Positions 36,206-49,850 of a DNA stretch of 64,000 nucleotides are shown here, piece by piece. The first letter of the stretch is position 1; every line of letters starts with the position of its first letter. Location: positions 99,132,179 through 99,196,178 of the forward strand of contig NC_066316.1 of assembly GCF_022539315.1 (NCBI RefSeq). The letters run 5' to 3'. This DNA is from Serinus canaria. Lineage: Eukaryota > Chordata > Aves > Passeriformes > Fringillidae. The position numbers and the translations under genes are program-made. Below the pieces are notes generated by a model. The model made no database searches and was not told the DNA's origin. It saw only the letters and a program-made list of their open reading frames with translations.

Positions 36206-37515
36206 CATCTTAGAAAAAGATTTGAAAATGATTCTTACAAGAATCTTCAAGAGACATTTGTCTTCAAAACGACAGTGACTTTTGTTCTGTATGAAATAGA
36301 AGTTATGTAACTGTCTTGAGGATCTTTGAAGTATCATCTGGGAATTTCACAGTATTGTAACTTAGAGAAGACAACCTGTCTTTTTCTTCATGCCTAAGGC
36401 AGCAAGAAAATTAAGAAAGGCATGAAATCAGAATTATAGCAACTCCAAGTTTTTAGAGTATCTCCTTTTTGCCTACACTAGCCCACTGATGAACATTATT
36501 ACCCATATGTTCATGTGGCCTCAACTTGGTCTATACACTGTTATTTTTGTAATTTGTGCATAAACAACAGTTCACAGCCTAGACAGACAACATGTGTTTT
36601 TACTTATGTAAATTACCCTGGCCCAAGTGCATCCGTGCCTCTTCAGCTGCTCCATCATAGCTACTCATGGCTAAAATCTTTTGTCTTTGAGGCGTTAAGA
36701 AACAAGGAGACCTTCAGTTACTTTGCACCAAACCACTTCTATCTTGCAAGCTGCATTTCCAGCTTCGTGCTCAACATATCTTTAATTCTTCTGCCATTTA
36801 CTTCCCCATCCATCAAACCTAATCACAGTCTTGTTTTCTTTTAGAGGGCTGGGAAGGTGGAAGTGGGCATTTTTGGCAAACTGTTAATTTAATGTACTGG
36901 TCTACAAGCAGTCTGTACACTGACAATCCTATATCTTCCAGTTCAACTGTGACATGGGGAGGTTTAATACAGAAGGGAAAAAAGCTCCTGTTCAGAGACA
37001 TAATAGCAGGAACAACTAGAAAATCAGGTAGTGTTGCTGTTTTCTGGGGAGATGTGCTTAGTACTGATGAACAGAATAAAAGGGAATTACTGTCTTTTCT
37101 TTGGGATTATTAAGCAGACATTGGGTTTGCTGATACAAAAACTAGTCTTACTCACACCAGCTCAGATAGCTGTGTTAATGAATTTCTTTGGTTAATGGAC
37201 CCACTCGTCCTTAATGGACCTATCTTTGCTCCTCCACTTCCTTTTTTCTGATATGGTCCTGACATATATTTCTGTAGCTTAATTCACTCATGTTTTCTAT
37301 GCTTCATTATACCTATGCATTTCTAGCATTTAGTTATTACTGTGCCATAAAGGATCCCTACAATCTCCAAAGGTCAGGTTACATTTTTCAGTTAAAATAC
37401 CAACATCTGGCAGTGAATGTGGATAGTCTTCTCTAGATTTTAGTATGTCTTTCCTTGTGTGTATGTCTTTTTTTCTTTTATTCAGTTAGGTTTCCCAATA
37501 TATTCTGATGCTATT

Positions 37516-37650
37516 ATTTTATTTTATTTTATTTTATTTTATTTTATTTTATTTTATTTTATTTTATTTTATTTTATTTTATTTTATTTTATTTTATTTT
37601 ATTTTATTTTATTTTATTTTATTTTATTTTATTTTATTTTATTTTATTTT
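37516..37650 (+). repeat. (ATTTT)27 pentanucleotide microsatellite
   Basis: 27 uninterrupted ATTTT units (135 bp), followed by one variant ATCTT and ATTTATTT. It generates spurious FILFYFILFY open frames. Length suggests a highly polymorphic locus. Confidence 0.98.
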
Positions 37651-38326
37651 ATCTTATTTATTTCTCTTATGCAGCCAGCATTTCATATGCACAAAGGAAG
37701 GACAAAGGCTGCTGAGGGATCCGGTTGGGAGTATCAGTTGGTGTGAAAAAGAGTGCAGCAAGGAGGGAAGGTGACTAGGCTTGAGTTCATTCCCAGGTTT
37801 CAGCCCACTGACAATGTTCACTGTGTGAATTGTGTTCTCTCTTGGGTTCTCTTTCATGGAAATCCAATGATTTCCCTCTGAGGCAAAGTTTAGGCATTGT
37901 TCTGGAGCTAAGTTATTTCAAAGGCTGCTCCCACTCAGCAAAGTGGATGACACAATTACCTGTCACTCTCCTAATCCCACGTGATTTTCCAATACTATTG
38001 AAGTAGGTCTTGCATCCTGTGTGTAATGTGAGGCAACCTCCCCATTCATGTATCACAAGCTTTTAGTTCCATGCCAAAAAGTGCTGCTCTGATAAATGCT
38101 TCCATACAGCCTGCATAATAATGAAATTAAACTGACTGGGGGAAAGACCACACAGAAATACTTATGTCAGGGCCATGGAGGCCCAGCTGAGGCCCAGAGA
38201 CACTTTGGCCCAGCATCAGGTGATGTGAACATGGTCCTGCAGTGTGAATGCAGGCAATTCTCTAGCCCTGGACATAAAGGCCTGGCATTTCTTCCTGGGC
38301 CAGATGCTTGTAGCAGTAGAGGTGTA

Positions 38327-38345
38327 AGGTCATGCTGACAGGTCA
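38327..38345 (+). promoter_or_regulatory. Near-consensus ERE overlapping a second AGGTCA half-site
   Basis: AGGTCATGCTGACAGGTCA. The first 14 bases match the ERE with one core mismatch (TGACA for TGACC), and another AGGTCA follows immediately. It lies in GREB1 intron 1, about 6.8 kb past the candidate exon 1. One-mismatch cores are expected about twice per 64 kb, so it is weak on its own. Confidence 0.3.
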
Positions 38346-39120
38346 GTCTGGGTGGGAAGTCATGGTGTATAGGATGGCAGCAAGAAAACAAAGCTTTATG
38401 GATGGAAGATGTTCCCGTTTTGAATTAGCTATACTGCTTCACTGTATTTTCACTGCTAGGTGACATTGCTTTTGCAGGTAATTTGGTTTCTTTGACATTA
38501 TGCTCATTTTCTAAAGACAAAAGGCTGTCTTGAATTCAAGCTAAATCTTACTCAGTTGGAATGATCCCTTTAAACCTTGCAAATGAGATCTTAATCTATA
38601 GGGAAAACTTTCTGAGGTTTGTTTGTTTTTCATTGTGTGCTTCTGCTGGTCTAGGATAAAATGAAGTTTTCTTTTTATGGTGCAATTTTTGATACATCCA
38701 ATTAGAAATTTCTTTCACAGTTGTATTTTTTAGGTTATGTGGTAAGAGTCTGGAAACTTCTAAAGATGATGTCACCATGGAGAAAGAATAGTCTGACAAA
38801 CAGCAGGACTTCAAAGGAATAATGTATTCCTTGTGTCTTCTACCTACATCAGAATTAAGTGTAGCTGCAGCCACAGAATTTGCCAGCACTCAGGGCTGTG
38901 TATAAATACATGCACATGAAAAACTAGTGTGTTTTAGTAAGACTTTATTCACACATCCTCTTCTGACTGCAACTATGCTGGCTGAGATGGTTCCTGCCCC
39001 TAATAACTCCTTACTGCACTTCTGCCACAGAGGTGACTGTGCCAGCTGAGCTGCTCCTGTGCATGGCTCCTAATCCATTCCTCTTGAATTGAATAGGGCT
39101 GCTGAAGATCTATTACTATA

Positions 39121-39180
39121 ACAGTAAGTTAAACTTAGTAAGTTAAACTTAACAGTAAGTTAACACTAAAAGTGTTAACG
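39121..39180. repeat. Short tandem GTAAGTTAA repeats ending in a palindrome
   Basis: AGTAAGTTAAACTTA occurs twice and then as AGTAAGTTAACAC. This runs into GTTAACACT-AAA-AGTGTTAAC (39159-39179), a perfect 9-bp inverted repeat. Confidence 0.7.
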
Positions 39181-42100
39181 CTTTTTTACTAAATAGGGTC
39201 TGAGATTGCTCGTAAGGGAAACAATGTGTGTAAACAACTGTCCGGGCAATAATTTCCAACATCAGAGCAGTAATGAGCCTCTATAAAATAGATTGTAATC
39301 TTCAGTGGGCACTGCCAGAACTGGAAGATTTATTGATGGTCTTGTGTGCATTTAATTTATGCCACTGATTTTTCGGTATTTTCCTCTTGCCATATAGGTA
39401 TGACATTAGGTTTGTATATATGTTGCCTGTTCACAGGTAGTTTGTGTTAGCCAGGGTCAGGATTCAGCTAAATGAAAATATTTATAGACTTGGGGTTCAT
39501 GAGGTTTTTTCCCCCATTTTAACTTTATCTGTTATACATTCTTGCCAGAGCTGCTCTGAGGGCTCTGTACTGAATCAGAATCCGGGCTCCTGTTCTGTTT
39601 AAACACATGCAATTTATTTTAAAAATAATGAGATTAAACAGTGAAAATAAACCATCAGGATCTATCACTGAACAGAAATCCTTGGGGTCTGGTTTAATTC
39701 AAAACCCACCAAAATCAGAAAGATCAATTACGACAGCCCTTATGTGGCTATCATCAGCATATTGTCAGAAAACTTTATGAATTCTAAAACTTGTTAAAAA
39801 CATCTTTTTCTTCCTCTCTTTTCTACTTTTTTTTCTTGTTGGTTTATACCCTATTTTTTATGGTAGTAAACTAATACAGAGAATAGAGTTTTTAAAGATC
39901 TGAAGATTCTTGTCTCTTTGAATCCCATACAGTTCCTTTTGTGAATTCAGTTTCACTCTTTTCTAGCAGACATTAAAATAAATAAACATTGGCTGAGCTG
40001 AGTAGATAATATTAGGTGATTTAGAGCTGGCTTTAAAACAAGCATTATAAATCCCAGTGTTTGCATAATAAATTGTGAATAGTTTGGTTTTTAAAATGTT
40101 GACATTTATCTGTTATTCTATATCTGTTGCATTTACACTGGTACATCATTGACTTTTAAATTAGGAGGAATATTTCAGTGTAGAAAAAAGTGGTATTGAT
40201 GCCAGTTTGAAAAAAAATCAATGCAAAACAATTTATCATTTGGGCATAGTTTATTAAACTAAAGATAGTTTAGAAGCTTGTATACTGTGAAATCCATCAC
40301 ATTTTCTACCAGACTTTGTCCTCATTCAAGCTAAAGAACTTCATGGCAGGATAATATTTTAGCACTGTATTACAAAAAACTGTTCTCAAAGCACTAGAGA
40401 TTGACTATAGATACTAGTTTGGCTAAACTCCAGATTTGTGCATACATATGGATTGTCAGTAGGTTGGTCTTGTTAAGAGGTTTTACTTGTATATGTGGTT
40501 TCACTTAATATTTGGAGTGGGTTTTCAGTAGGACCTCGCATAATAATAAAGGAGAGAAGGGTGTTTCTCTAGGTGTTTGCCTGACTTCCAGTGTTTTGGT
40601 GTTTTAGTTGCATGTGTATTATTTCTGTTTGACCATTTTGTTCAATTTCAGTCCCTCAGAAAGGTGAAAAATGAAATTGTTTAAAAACACCCATGATAAT
40701 CTCTGGTAATCTTGTGGAAAATTATTCTCTAAATATTCTGCAAAACAGAGGAAAACTGATCCAATTATCAATCACACAGGTTTGTAGACAGCAAAAGAGT
40801 TTGAAAAAATGTTAAAATCACATTTCTTTTTAAAATATGAATGAATAGAAATTCAGATCAGTCCTTAACATGCAGCATGCACACCATTTAAAATGTGTAT
40901 GTTTATTGAGTGATGTCTGCAAGCAACATCTGTATGTTAGAAGTAGAAATCTGTATGACACTGGCTTGGTAGAAATACTCTGGGTACATGTGCACAATCA
41001 AGGCACGATGATGACAATGTCAAGGCACTTTAGACAGAGTGGTTGGCTTTTGGAAGGCAGATGTTTGAGAGTGGTTTCAAAACCAGAAAATCAAAGTTTT
41101 TTTTTTCTTGTTGACACTTTTCCTTCTACTCCTTTAGTAAAATCTTTGGTGTTCCCACAGGTACAGGGATACAAAGGATACAAAACAATTAGGAAAAGCA
41201 AAATAAATCCTTAGTTTATTGGCTAAATTTGGAAACAATTTTTTGACATTTCTGACCATCCTTCAAATAAGGATATCAGAGTGCAGAGGTCAGGGTATAG
41301 AAGCCTTGGGATATCAAAAGGTGGTGAGAAGAATGGCTGGGATTTCCAGCAGCCTGAGAGTACTCTTTTGTCTCTGGTGATCAGTTGTCGAGGATGATGC
41401 CTGTGGACATCAAAGAAATGTACAAACAGTGTTATCAAGGCCTGTCCTTTGCCCCCTGCCATGTAATGGGCCTCTTTTCAGGAAAACATTGGGAAAGCTG
41501 AGAAAGCGAGCTGTCCTATCATGGTGCTATTAATTCAGCAAGAAAGCGGATCAATAACATTTGCACTAACCAGTAAAACAATCAGTTAGTTTCTAAAAAT
41601 GCAGATTAGTCAAGCCTGTAAATTAGACAATGCACATCCAAAAATCAATTTTAATAGGGTTTTTTTTTTCATAATGTGTGTGTTATGAGACTTTAGTTTC
41701 AAAGAATTTTTTGCCTCCTTGGAAATATTATGGAGAACTGGTCTGAGACAATGAAACAAAACAAATCCTCTATCTTCCTTTAGCACTTGGAACAAAGTTT
41801 GGTTTGTGGGCTGTTTTGTTTGGTTTGTTTTATTAATGTGTTATATGTACTGAGGTATTGTTTAAAACAAAAAGGAGCAGTATTTCATGCAATTCATGCT
41901 TGAAATATTGACTTTAATGCCTGGAAGAGTTATGCCATCATTTTTAGGATAGTATATTTCAAGTCCATTCAACCTTTTAATACACTGATGAAGGAACCGC
42001 TATTGTGACCTGTTTATGCTAAATGCAATAAAATGTTATGAGGAAAAAAACAACAAAAATAAATTGTTTGCTTCTTGTAATTTTGTATTTCTTTTTAGAG

Positions 42101-43484
42101 ATCAGAGCTTTTTAAATCCTCAGTTATGAAAAGAGATATTGCAAATTCTAGGGGTGAACAGCTGGGGTAATAATCTTGTCCTGAACCACATAACAGCTTA
42201 TTAAGCCTAAAATAGGGACTAACAGAGGAAGGCAGCCTAGAAGTGGGCTTGTGTTGGTGATTCCTGTGGACCAAACTCTGGGGTTTTTTAGCTGATTCAG
42301 AGCCAATGATAGTGTCTGTGTCATTATGCAGTGCTGCTGCCATTCTTGAACTAAGTAGACACAATGTAAAAAACATTCATCACAGGACTGAGGGCTCAGA
42401 ACAATTTCTGACTGTGGATCAGTCTATAAATATTTGATAAACTCAGTTTTTAGGATTCACTGCTGTGCACATTTTGCTAAGAGTATATTATTAATTAGAA
42501 TGTACTTGAAATCTTTAATAAAATTAGACCACATAAATATACATAATTGCATTATTGTCAGAAGAAAACTACATTAATTCAATATGAAGATACTTAAACC
42601 AAATGGTAATGTAAATATTGAATATAAACCTGTGGTCAAATCAACAGCACACCTAAACAGAGGAAATCAGAGCTGAGATTTTTCAGCATGTGGTTATGTG
42701 GCATCTTTAAATATAGCTAAAAGTCTAAGTGCAATGGGTTTTTAAAAGTCTGAAATGAAACTGTTTAAGGAGCATGCGTTTCTCTGCCATACTTCATTTT
42801 ATTGTAATTTAGGAGTGAAGAGAAAACTTTTATATAAATCTATGAGTTAAGTTTAACTGGGAGAACATAGATAATCATATCATTGTTGCTGCATTAAAAT
42901 TTATAACAAGCAACAGATGTGCTGGGATAATTGTTATTTATTTGGATGGATATTGCACCTGAAAACTGGCCTTTAGGGCTGCTGAGATGACTCATCATTA
43001 CTACCTTCCTGTACCCTCATTTAGTAAAGAAGATGAAGAGCTACAGATTTGCTTGTGTGCTTGAGTGACCACAGAGAGGCTACGTGGTCATATTCATTTT
43101 CCCTGCTACTCTGAGTGTCCAAATGCTTTTCACTTTCAGAGTATGGATCTTGAACACGAATACTATGTACTCCATAGTATATTTTATAATAGATCATATA
43201 GTGCTACCTCTGGAAAATAACATGGAAAACAAAGTATTGCATCTCCTATAGCATTTTAACCTTTTTCTTACTACATCTGTGGTTTTTCCTTATCATAGTT
43301 GCATCCTGATTTTGCAAACTTCTCTGTCCCTAACTTTTCACAAGAGAATATTTTCAATGAGTGAAGAACATCCTTCTCTCTTAATTGGAGTGGTACAGAT
43401 TTGGTGATGGAGTGTTCAATGTATGAAATGTTAGTAGGGTCTGTTATGGTAGGACAAGGAGTAATAGTTTTAAAAAGAAGAGCT

Positions 43485-43725
43485 TGGATTGAGATTAGAT
43501 ATAAGGAAGGTTTTTTTTTTATAGACATGGTGAAACACCAGCATAAATTGCCCAGAGAGATGGTAGGTGCCTGTCCCTAGAAACAGTCAAAGTCAGGTTG
43601 CATGGTACTATAAGTGACATGGTGAAGTTCGAGATATTCCTGCTCATGGCAGGGAGGTTGGACTAGATGGCCTTAAAAGGTTGCTTCCAATGCAAAACAG
43701 TCTGTGATCCCATGATTCACTGTTT
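43485..43725 (+). mobile_element. CR1 LINE 3' tail in GREB1 intron
   Basis: TTGAGATTAGATATAAGGAA, AATTGCCCAGAGAGATGGTA, GGCAGGGAGGTTGGACTAGA, TGGCCTTAAAAGGTTGCTTC and GTGATCCCATGATTC form a CR1 3' end. Confidence 0.85.
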
Positions 43726-46700
43726 TTCCTCATGAAAGAAGCAGGATAGCCACTGGAATCATCATGCCACAGAATTGAAATGAAGAAATGGCTTGCGGTC
43801 ATTACTGCTTAACTTTTGGCATTTTGTTTTTCTTTCTTTGTTTTTGATATGGTACAATTAGATTAAATAGTTAAACTTGAATTTTACAATAATTTCTGAA
43901 GTAGTGGTCTCCTGTGGTGTTTAGCCGGTTTTTGATCTACCAGTTTTTCAGAAGAGTTTTGATTGTGGATATCTAGAGATGTATTGATTACTAATATCTT
44001 TGAATTCTGTCACAAATTTATTAGAAAGAATTCTATAGGAAACCAGTTACATACCATGGGAAAGTGCATGAGAATTTGAGTAATATGAAAGAAAGTGAAA
44101 AGCAAATGCTGCTGGATAACACACATTTTGTTTTTGGAGAAGTTGCAGCCTACATTTGGATGACACTGCAACAAACTGTATCAGCTCCCATGCAAGATGA
44201 GGTTCCTGTCTTTAATTTCTGTATTTTAAATTAAGGCTTGTTATTACTTAACCTTCTCTTTAATGTGTGCTGAATCTCATGTTTAGTCTGACTTGCCTCA
44301 GAAAATGAAGAGTACAGTCAGTGCTCATTGATACTGCACCATGATGGGACAGAGTAAGGGAGAGGAAGTAAAAACAATTAAAAACATATTAACTAATAAA
44401 GATGCACATAAAACATGTGAATCTGTTTGTGAAGAGAATGGGGATAGCCTAAAGAAATTTGCTGCTGAGTGGCATGAGCAGCATTACCCTCAGTAGTGTT
44501 GTGTGTAACCAAAGGCAGGGAGCAAACACTAGGCTTAAATCATAGTTTGGACAGTCTACCCCTAGCAAATCAGGAGTTGATGTAGAAGCTTTTACTATTA
44601 TAATGAATCAGATATTTAACTTGCTCCTGTATTTACTTAATCTATGAAGTTTAAAGGTAAAGAAAACAATGTATCTTATTGCATGGGTATATGTGCAGCT
44701 GCAATACCATTATGGTGTCCACGGGTAGGCAGCAGTCTCAAAATGCAACCTCTTCATATTTTTAACAATGATAATTCTAAAGCCTAGTGGTGTCCAAGTG
44801 TTAGTATTAATTGTTTCATTGTTCAATATTCCAATTCTTGGAAAGGAGAGGTAGGTGGAAGTGGGTGGAGTATGTATATCATTTTTGGGGAGGGCATTGA
44901 GAGTAAAACGTTTTAAAAAGACAGTAAAAAAGAAGTCAGAGAAAGGAGGACAAAGGAGCGAAAACTGACCAGAGTGCATGTGGATTTGAAGGCAGAGTCT
45001 GAAAAGCTAAGTAAGGCAGTTTGTGGTGGGCCTGAGCTGGAACTCCCAGCCAGAGTGGTTCCTGGTACAGTTTTGGCCTGTGGCACTCAGTAGTCTTCCA
45101 GGCAGTGCTTGGGCTGGGAATGGCATGCACCAGGGACTGCTCCCAGAGCACATGGACCTCACATGCTCTCCCAGCAGCTTGTCCCCACTAAAGCATTTCC
45201 ACAGCCATTCCATTCCACGCTGTGAAAGCACTGCTGTGATGACTTGCAGCACTGATCAGAATTCTGACTCAAACCACACTCAATATGCCCACAAAGCCAG
45301 AGGACACTGCATGTATTCAGGGAGTGGGCATGACTGTGCCAGCACCAGTGGCCTGGTTTTATCTAGCAGTAAATAGCAATAGACGTGGCAAAGGAGCAAC
45401 GTTCCCTGTTTGTATGTAGCTGATAAGTGGATGGGGTTCCTGAGAAGCTGCAGCCTCACCTGATTGGGAGTGGTTGCCTTGTTGAGTAGTGCTAATGCTT
45501 CATCTGTATGTGCCTTCTGATAAACTCATTTCTCTGGAGTCTGTCACTAAGGGCTGTTGAATGGGGCATACAGAGAAGTGACTAATAGCAATACCTAAAA
45601 GTTACATTTCTGCATAAGGGACATACTTTGTCTTTGCCTTTTATGCAAAATTCTTGTGAGGTCATGCAAGTAGAGTAATGAATGTCAATTAATGAAGGAA
45701 ACTACAGTATAAGCAAGTGTTGTATTATGCATTGATAGCTGAACCAGCCTGAGAACACATAAGATTCTATCTGTGTGTGTGTGTGTAGGTTTTAATAGGT
45801 ATGTTTGCACAGGTAGTTCCTACCCACCTGATTTATTTTTCTCCATCACTAGGATGAAGCTATTGCTTGAAAAGAACATCTTAGCAGCATACAGGGACAC
45901 TGTTGTGTGAAAAAAAAACAAACCAAAGTGATAAATAGAATTTATTTGAAGGAAGCAAAAGCTTCAAAACTGCTTATAAAGTAAAAACCTATTCAATCAG
46001 AGAAAGTTCTGTTAAGCTCTGCTTTGGTAAAGGATATCACCTTAATGGGAAGAGGCTATTTATATAGTATATAGATTGGTAATTGAATGCAGGAGATGAT
46101 GAGGCCAAGATAATAATGTACAATTTCCAAGACCATAATGTTAAGCACTGAAAGAAGTCAACAGTCAGAGTGTTAGGAAGAGTGACTTAGATAACAGAAT
46201 TCTAGAAGAGGCAGGGTTATTTTCTGTGAAGCAGTTATTCCTACCTTTTCTTCTTCAGAATTTTTAGCACAGAAGACAATGAAGAAGGATAATATTTCAA
46301 CCTGAAAGTGACCTGGGCCCTCCTATGTGCTTGACTTACACTTTTCTTTAGGCAGAGATGATGTTCCTGAGTCTAAGACAGCTTGCAAAGAGGCAATATT
46401 TATGATTATGCCTCAGTAATTTTTCACATGTTTCCCTGCATAGGATAAATTCTTGAGAACACTTCATTTACAGTTCATCCCATATTCTGTCATAGAGGTG
46501 GTGTTTGGGTACCTTTGATAGGATGTTTTTCTTTATTCTTCAGGCAGGTGTACTACTCAGAATCAAAGACAGTTGAAGCTTTCAAAGTTTCTATTAGAAG
46601 TTTTAATTCGTTTCCAGATGATCTTGTGCTAACATTTCTGAATGCATCATCTTCATGCTTTCAAATGATACCATAGATTGGGATATTTTTCTGAAAGAGC

Positions 46701-48149
46701 CTTTATGAAATGTCTAGAAAAAAAGACTGTCCTTTATGTGAAATGATTACTGCTATTGGAAAAATGATCTGTGTGTGTAAAATATACTGGATATATAATT
46801 ACAGGGGAAAATAGATGCTGGCAGTTGTGTAAGAGCCATCCATTAAAGGCAAGAAATTTGCTTTTACATAAATCTTGTTCCTAACATGTCAGTTGGTGCA
46901 ATCTGTCCAGCTGTGCTGTTTCAGACATACCATTTTGTACTGTTCCTGCTGTCTGTTTAGAGTGCTGTTCCATTCTTTCATGCAGTCACATGAACTCTGT
47001 TCTTCAAGTCTCTCTTGATCATGAGAGACTGTTCTCTGCTGCAGGGACAGTGTACAATGGGTAATACTCAAATGTGAGAGCAGTGCCCAGCATTTCTGAA
47101 AAATGTAAGACACTATCAACCAACTGAAATAATACTATGTAAAATTTGTACTGCTTTTTAAAATAGATCTATTGCTCTGGATTGCCTTTCCTACTAATAC
47201 TTCTGGTGTATGTGTTGCAGAACGTGCAGTCATGATTTCAAAAAAGGACAAGACAAAATGTCAAACAAGACAAAAATGTCATAATGACAGTGTTTCCACT
47301 CCAGCTTCTTTTCTGTAGTATGATGTGTCAAAAAAGCTAAAGATTTTAACATTGCTTTCAGCATAATGTCAGAAATCACACCTCGGTAAAATTGAGTCCT
47401 AATTGTGTTGACAAATTTATTATCATTCTGGCAGACTTGGGTCCAGAATGGCTTTTTGATAAATACTTAGAATAAAAGGGAAAACATTATACTTGATTAT
47501 GTAATTATGTAATGAATACTTGCTTTTTAAAACTTTTTACTACTTTTTCCAAATGTCAGCAGCAGCATATATAGTCACTATGCTATTGCATCATATTTGG
47601 TCGTTCAGAATGCTAAACTAAAGTAGATTTTGTAGGACCTTTGCCTGTGCAATTTGACACTCAGTGTTTTGTTTAAAGTGAAGTTTTGAGGCCTTGGAAA
47701 CTGCATTGAATTTTATATGGTGGTAGCATAATGAAATTATTTTCACATTGTAATATGTTTACAGTAGGTAACTTTAATATATTCAGTTGAAAAGTGCAAT
47801 TATGTTAATATGTGAGAAAATGATGAAAATTTCAGCCATTTGCATTTTTTGCTTGGGGTGAATTGACAGACTAAACTTGTTTAAATGGCTGTGCTGTTTT
47901 GAATTAGGTATAATAAAATTTAAAAGATTAATTGATTCTTAAGAAAAGAATGAGAAAAAGGATACAAAATTTGCAAAATAATGTCTATAGCTCCTCCAAA
48001 TAAATGCCTGTTATTTTTATGTATGGAAAAACAGGGGCAGCTGACTTAGTATTATTTATTCTATTTGCAAATACTAGACCTGTTTTGATTTTGGTTTTTA
48101 ATGTTAGATAAATCCCTGTGTTTGAGTCTCTCTCCCAGCTTTCTTGTAA

Positions 48150-48490
48150 TGCCTCTTTCGGCACTGGGAGGTGTTCTGAGGTTTCCCCAGAGCCTTCTCC
48201 TCTCCTGGGCTGAACAACCTGAACACTCCCAGCCTGTCTCCATGGCAGAGGTGCTCCATCCCCCTGAGCATCTTTGTGGCCTCCTCTGGACTCACTCCAA
48301 CAGTGTCCTTCTTGTGCAGGGACCCCAGGGCTGGGTGTAGCACTGCAGGTGGGGTCTCACCAGAGCAGAGCAGAGGGGCAGAATCCCCTCCCTCACCTGC
48401 TGCCCACGGAGCTTTGGATGCAGCCCAGGGCACATTTGTCTTTCTGGGCTGCCTTTCATGTGCAAGGGCACATGGCTGAGTCATGTTGAT
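48150..48490 (-). mobile_element. CR1 LINE internal fragment without its 3' end
   Basis: CTCTCCTGGGCTGAACAACC, TGAACACTCCCAGCCTGTCT, GTGGCCTCCTCTGGACTCAC, TGCAGGTGGGGTCTCACCAG and TGCAGCCCAGGGCACATTTG are the reverse complement of the CR1 region upstream of the tail. Overlapping open frames on both strands belong to it. Confidence 0.85.
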
Positions 48491-49837
48491 TTTGATCTCT
48501 ACTCTGATTGCAGCTCAATTAAGGAGCAGTAGAGAAACACAACAGGAGATGTGAAAATTTTATGCTTTATTTTTCCTCATCTACAGCTTATAGTTTTTCA
48601 AAAGTGACAGGGAATTTCTAGCTCTACCCAAATAAGGAAAAATATCTATTTTTTATCAGAAAACTTACTTTGAAGATTGTTTTTATGTGGCCATATAGTT
48701 AGGCTTTCCAAGTAGAATTACAGAAATAGAACAGTTTATTTCTCTAAACTCTGTATGTGTTCCAACATTTAAATGAAATAATAAATGAGCTGAATTCAGA
48801 TTTGAACTTTTCCCACAGTTTGACATTGATTGAAATTTCTGAACTCAGACTCTTAAAAGTTTTTAGTTAACATTACCTGGCATGGATTTAATTTGTAATT
48901 AGAGATTCAGATGCTCATAGCAGTTATACTAATTTCACCTTAGATTGTAAATCTGAATTTAAGTCAGTAAAATGGAGGAAGAAGATACCCTTACTTCCCT
49001 GTTGTTCTCTGAGAATGATAGTAAGTAATCACTGAAGTGTTCAGGAAGTGTGATACATTATCCCTGATCTGAAAGAAGAGAGTAGCTGGAGAGAGGCAGT
49101 GGGTTAGCACAGGCATATCAAATCCCACACCTTGAGCACAGAATTTGTTCAATTAGTTTCAGTTCACGTTCGCAGCAGAATGCAGTGTGCCTGTTCCGCA
49201 GGTATGAGATGGTGCCACGTCTTGTCTCCTGACCCAATGTACTGTACAGCATTCCCCATCACATGGCTTGGCATATGAGGTCTTTCACAAAGAGAGTGCA
49301 GAAAGTTGAGAGTTCTTAAGAGCTGTTTTTCTAAGCACTCAAAGGGATGTTACTCAGCCTGGAGGTTCAGGGGCTTTTTTGCCCATTACGACAATTACTA
49401 CAGATGAAGAAACACTCTTAAAGAAGTGTTTTGAACAGTGGAGTCTTTAATAGCTGCAGAAGTATGGGTCAGGCTGTAGCTTTCAAGTTTTTAAAAAATG
49501 GTCTGTGAAAATTCATTTAACATTTTTACACAGATACAGCATGACTGAATATGTGGTGGATGCTTTTGTGCAGTGTGAGAATAAAAAATTAAATGTGGGT
49601 ATGACATGAAAACAGCAACAGTTTGTGACTGTTAAGAACGATGAAGAAACACATGTGACATTCTGAAATATTCCTCTTGTGCCCTGAAGAAAGGAAGGAT
49701 TTTTCTGGTGTAGGTTGTACCAGTTGTAAAACAATGTGTCTGATTAATAATGCATTCTATTGAAAAGGAATGGGAGGTTTGCTGAGATATGATTCATCGT
49801 TGTCTGTTACAGTAATTAAGTCTGTTGCTTGCCTTGA

Positions 49838-49850
49838 GGTCAGCATGACC
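49838..49850 (+). promoter_or_regulatory. Exact palindromic estrogen response element (ERE)
   Basis: GGTCAGCATGACC matches the ERE consensus GGTCANNNTGACC at all ten defined positions. The flanks are A on the left (matches) and C on the right (consensus T). It lies in GREB1 intron 1, about 18 kb past the candidate promoter and 13 kb before the coding exon. One exact core is expected by chance only about 0.06 times in 64 kb. Confidence 0.6.

Noticed and set aside
37459..37774. Two membrane-like FILFY-repeat open frames
   Set aside because: They are translations of the (ATTTT)27 microsatellite.
41452..41463. Additional CTCF-like word near 41.45 kb (also 14.72, 34.44 and 60.48 kb)
   Set aside because: These match only 9-10 of 12 core positions, too weak to list.
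44995..45376. 117-codon open frame and overlapping antisense frames
   Set aside because: The stretch is GC-richer, but there is no domain, no splice context and frames are open on both strands by composition.
48104..48489. Overlapping open frames of 67-126 codons on both strands
   Set aside because: All lie within a CR1 fragment; none reads as the CR1 polymerase.
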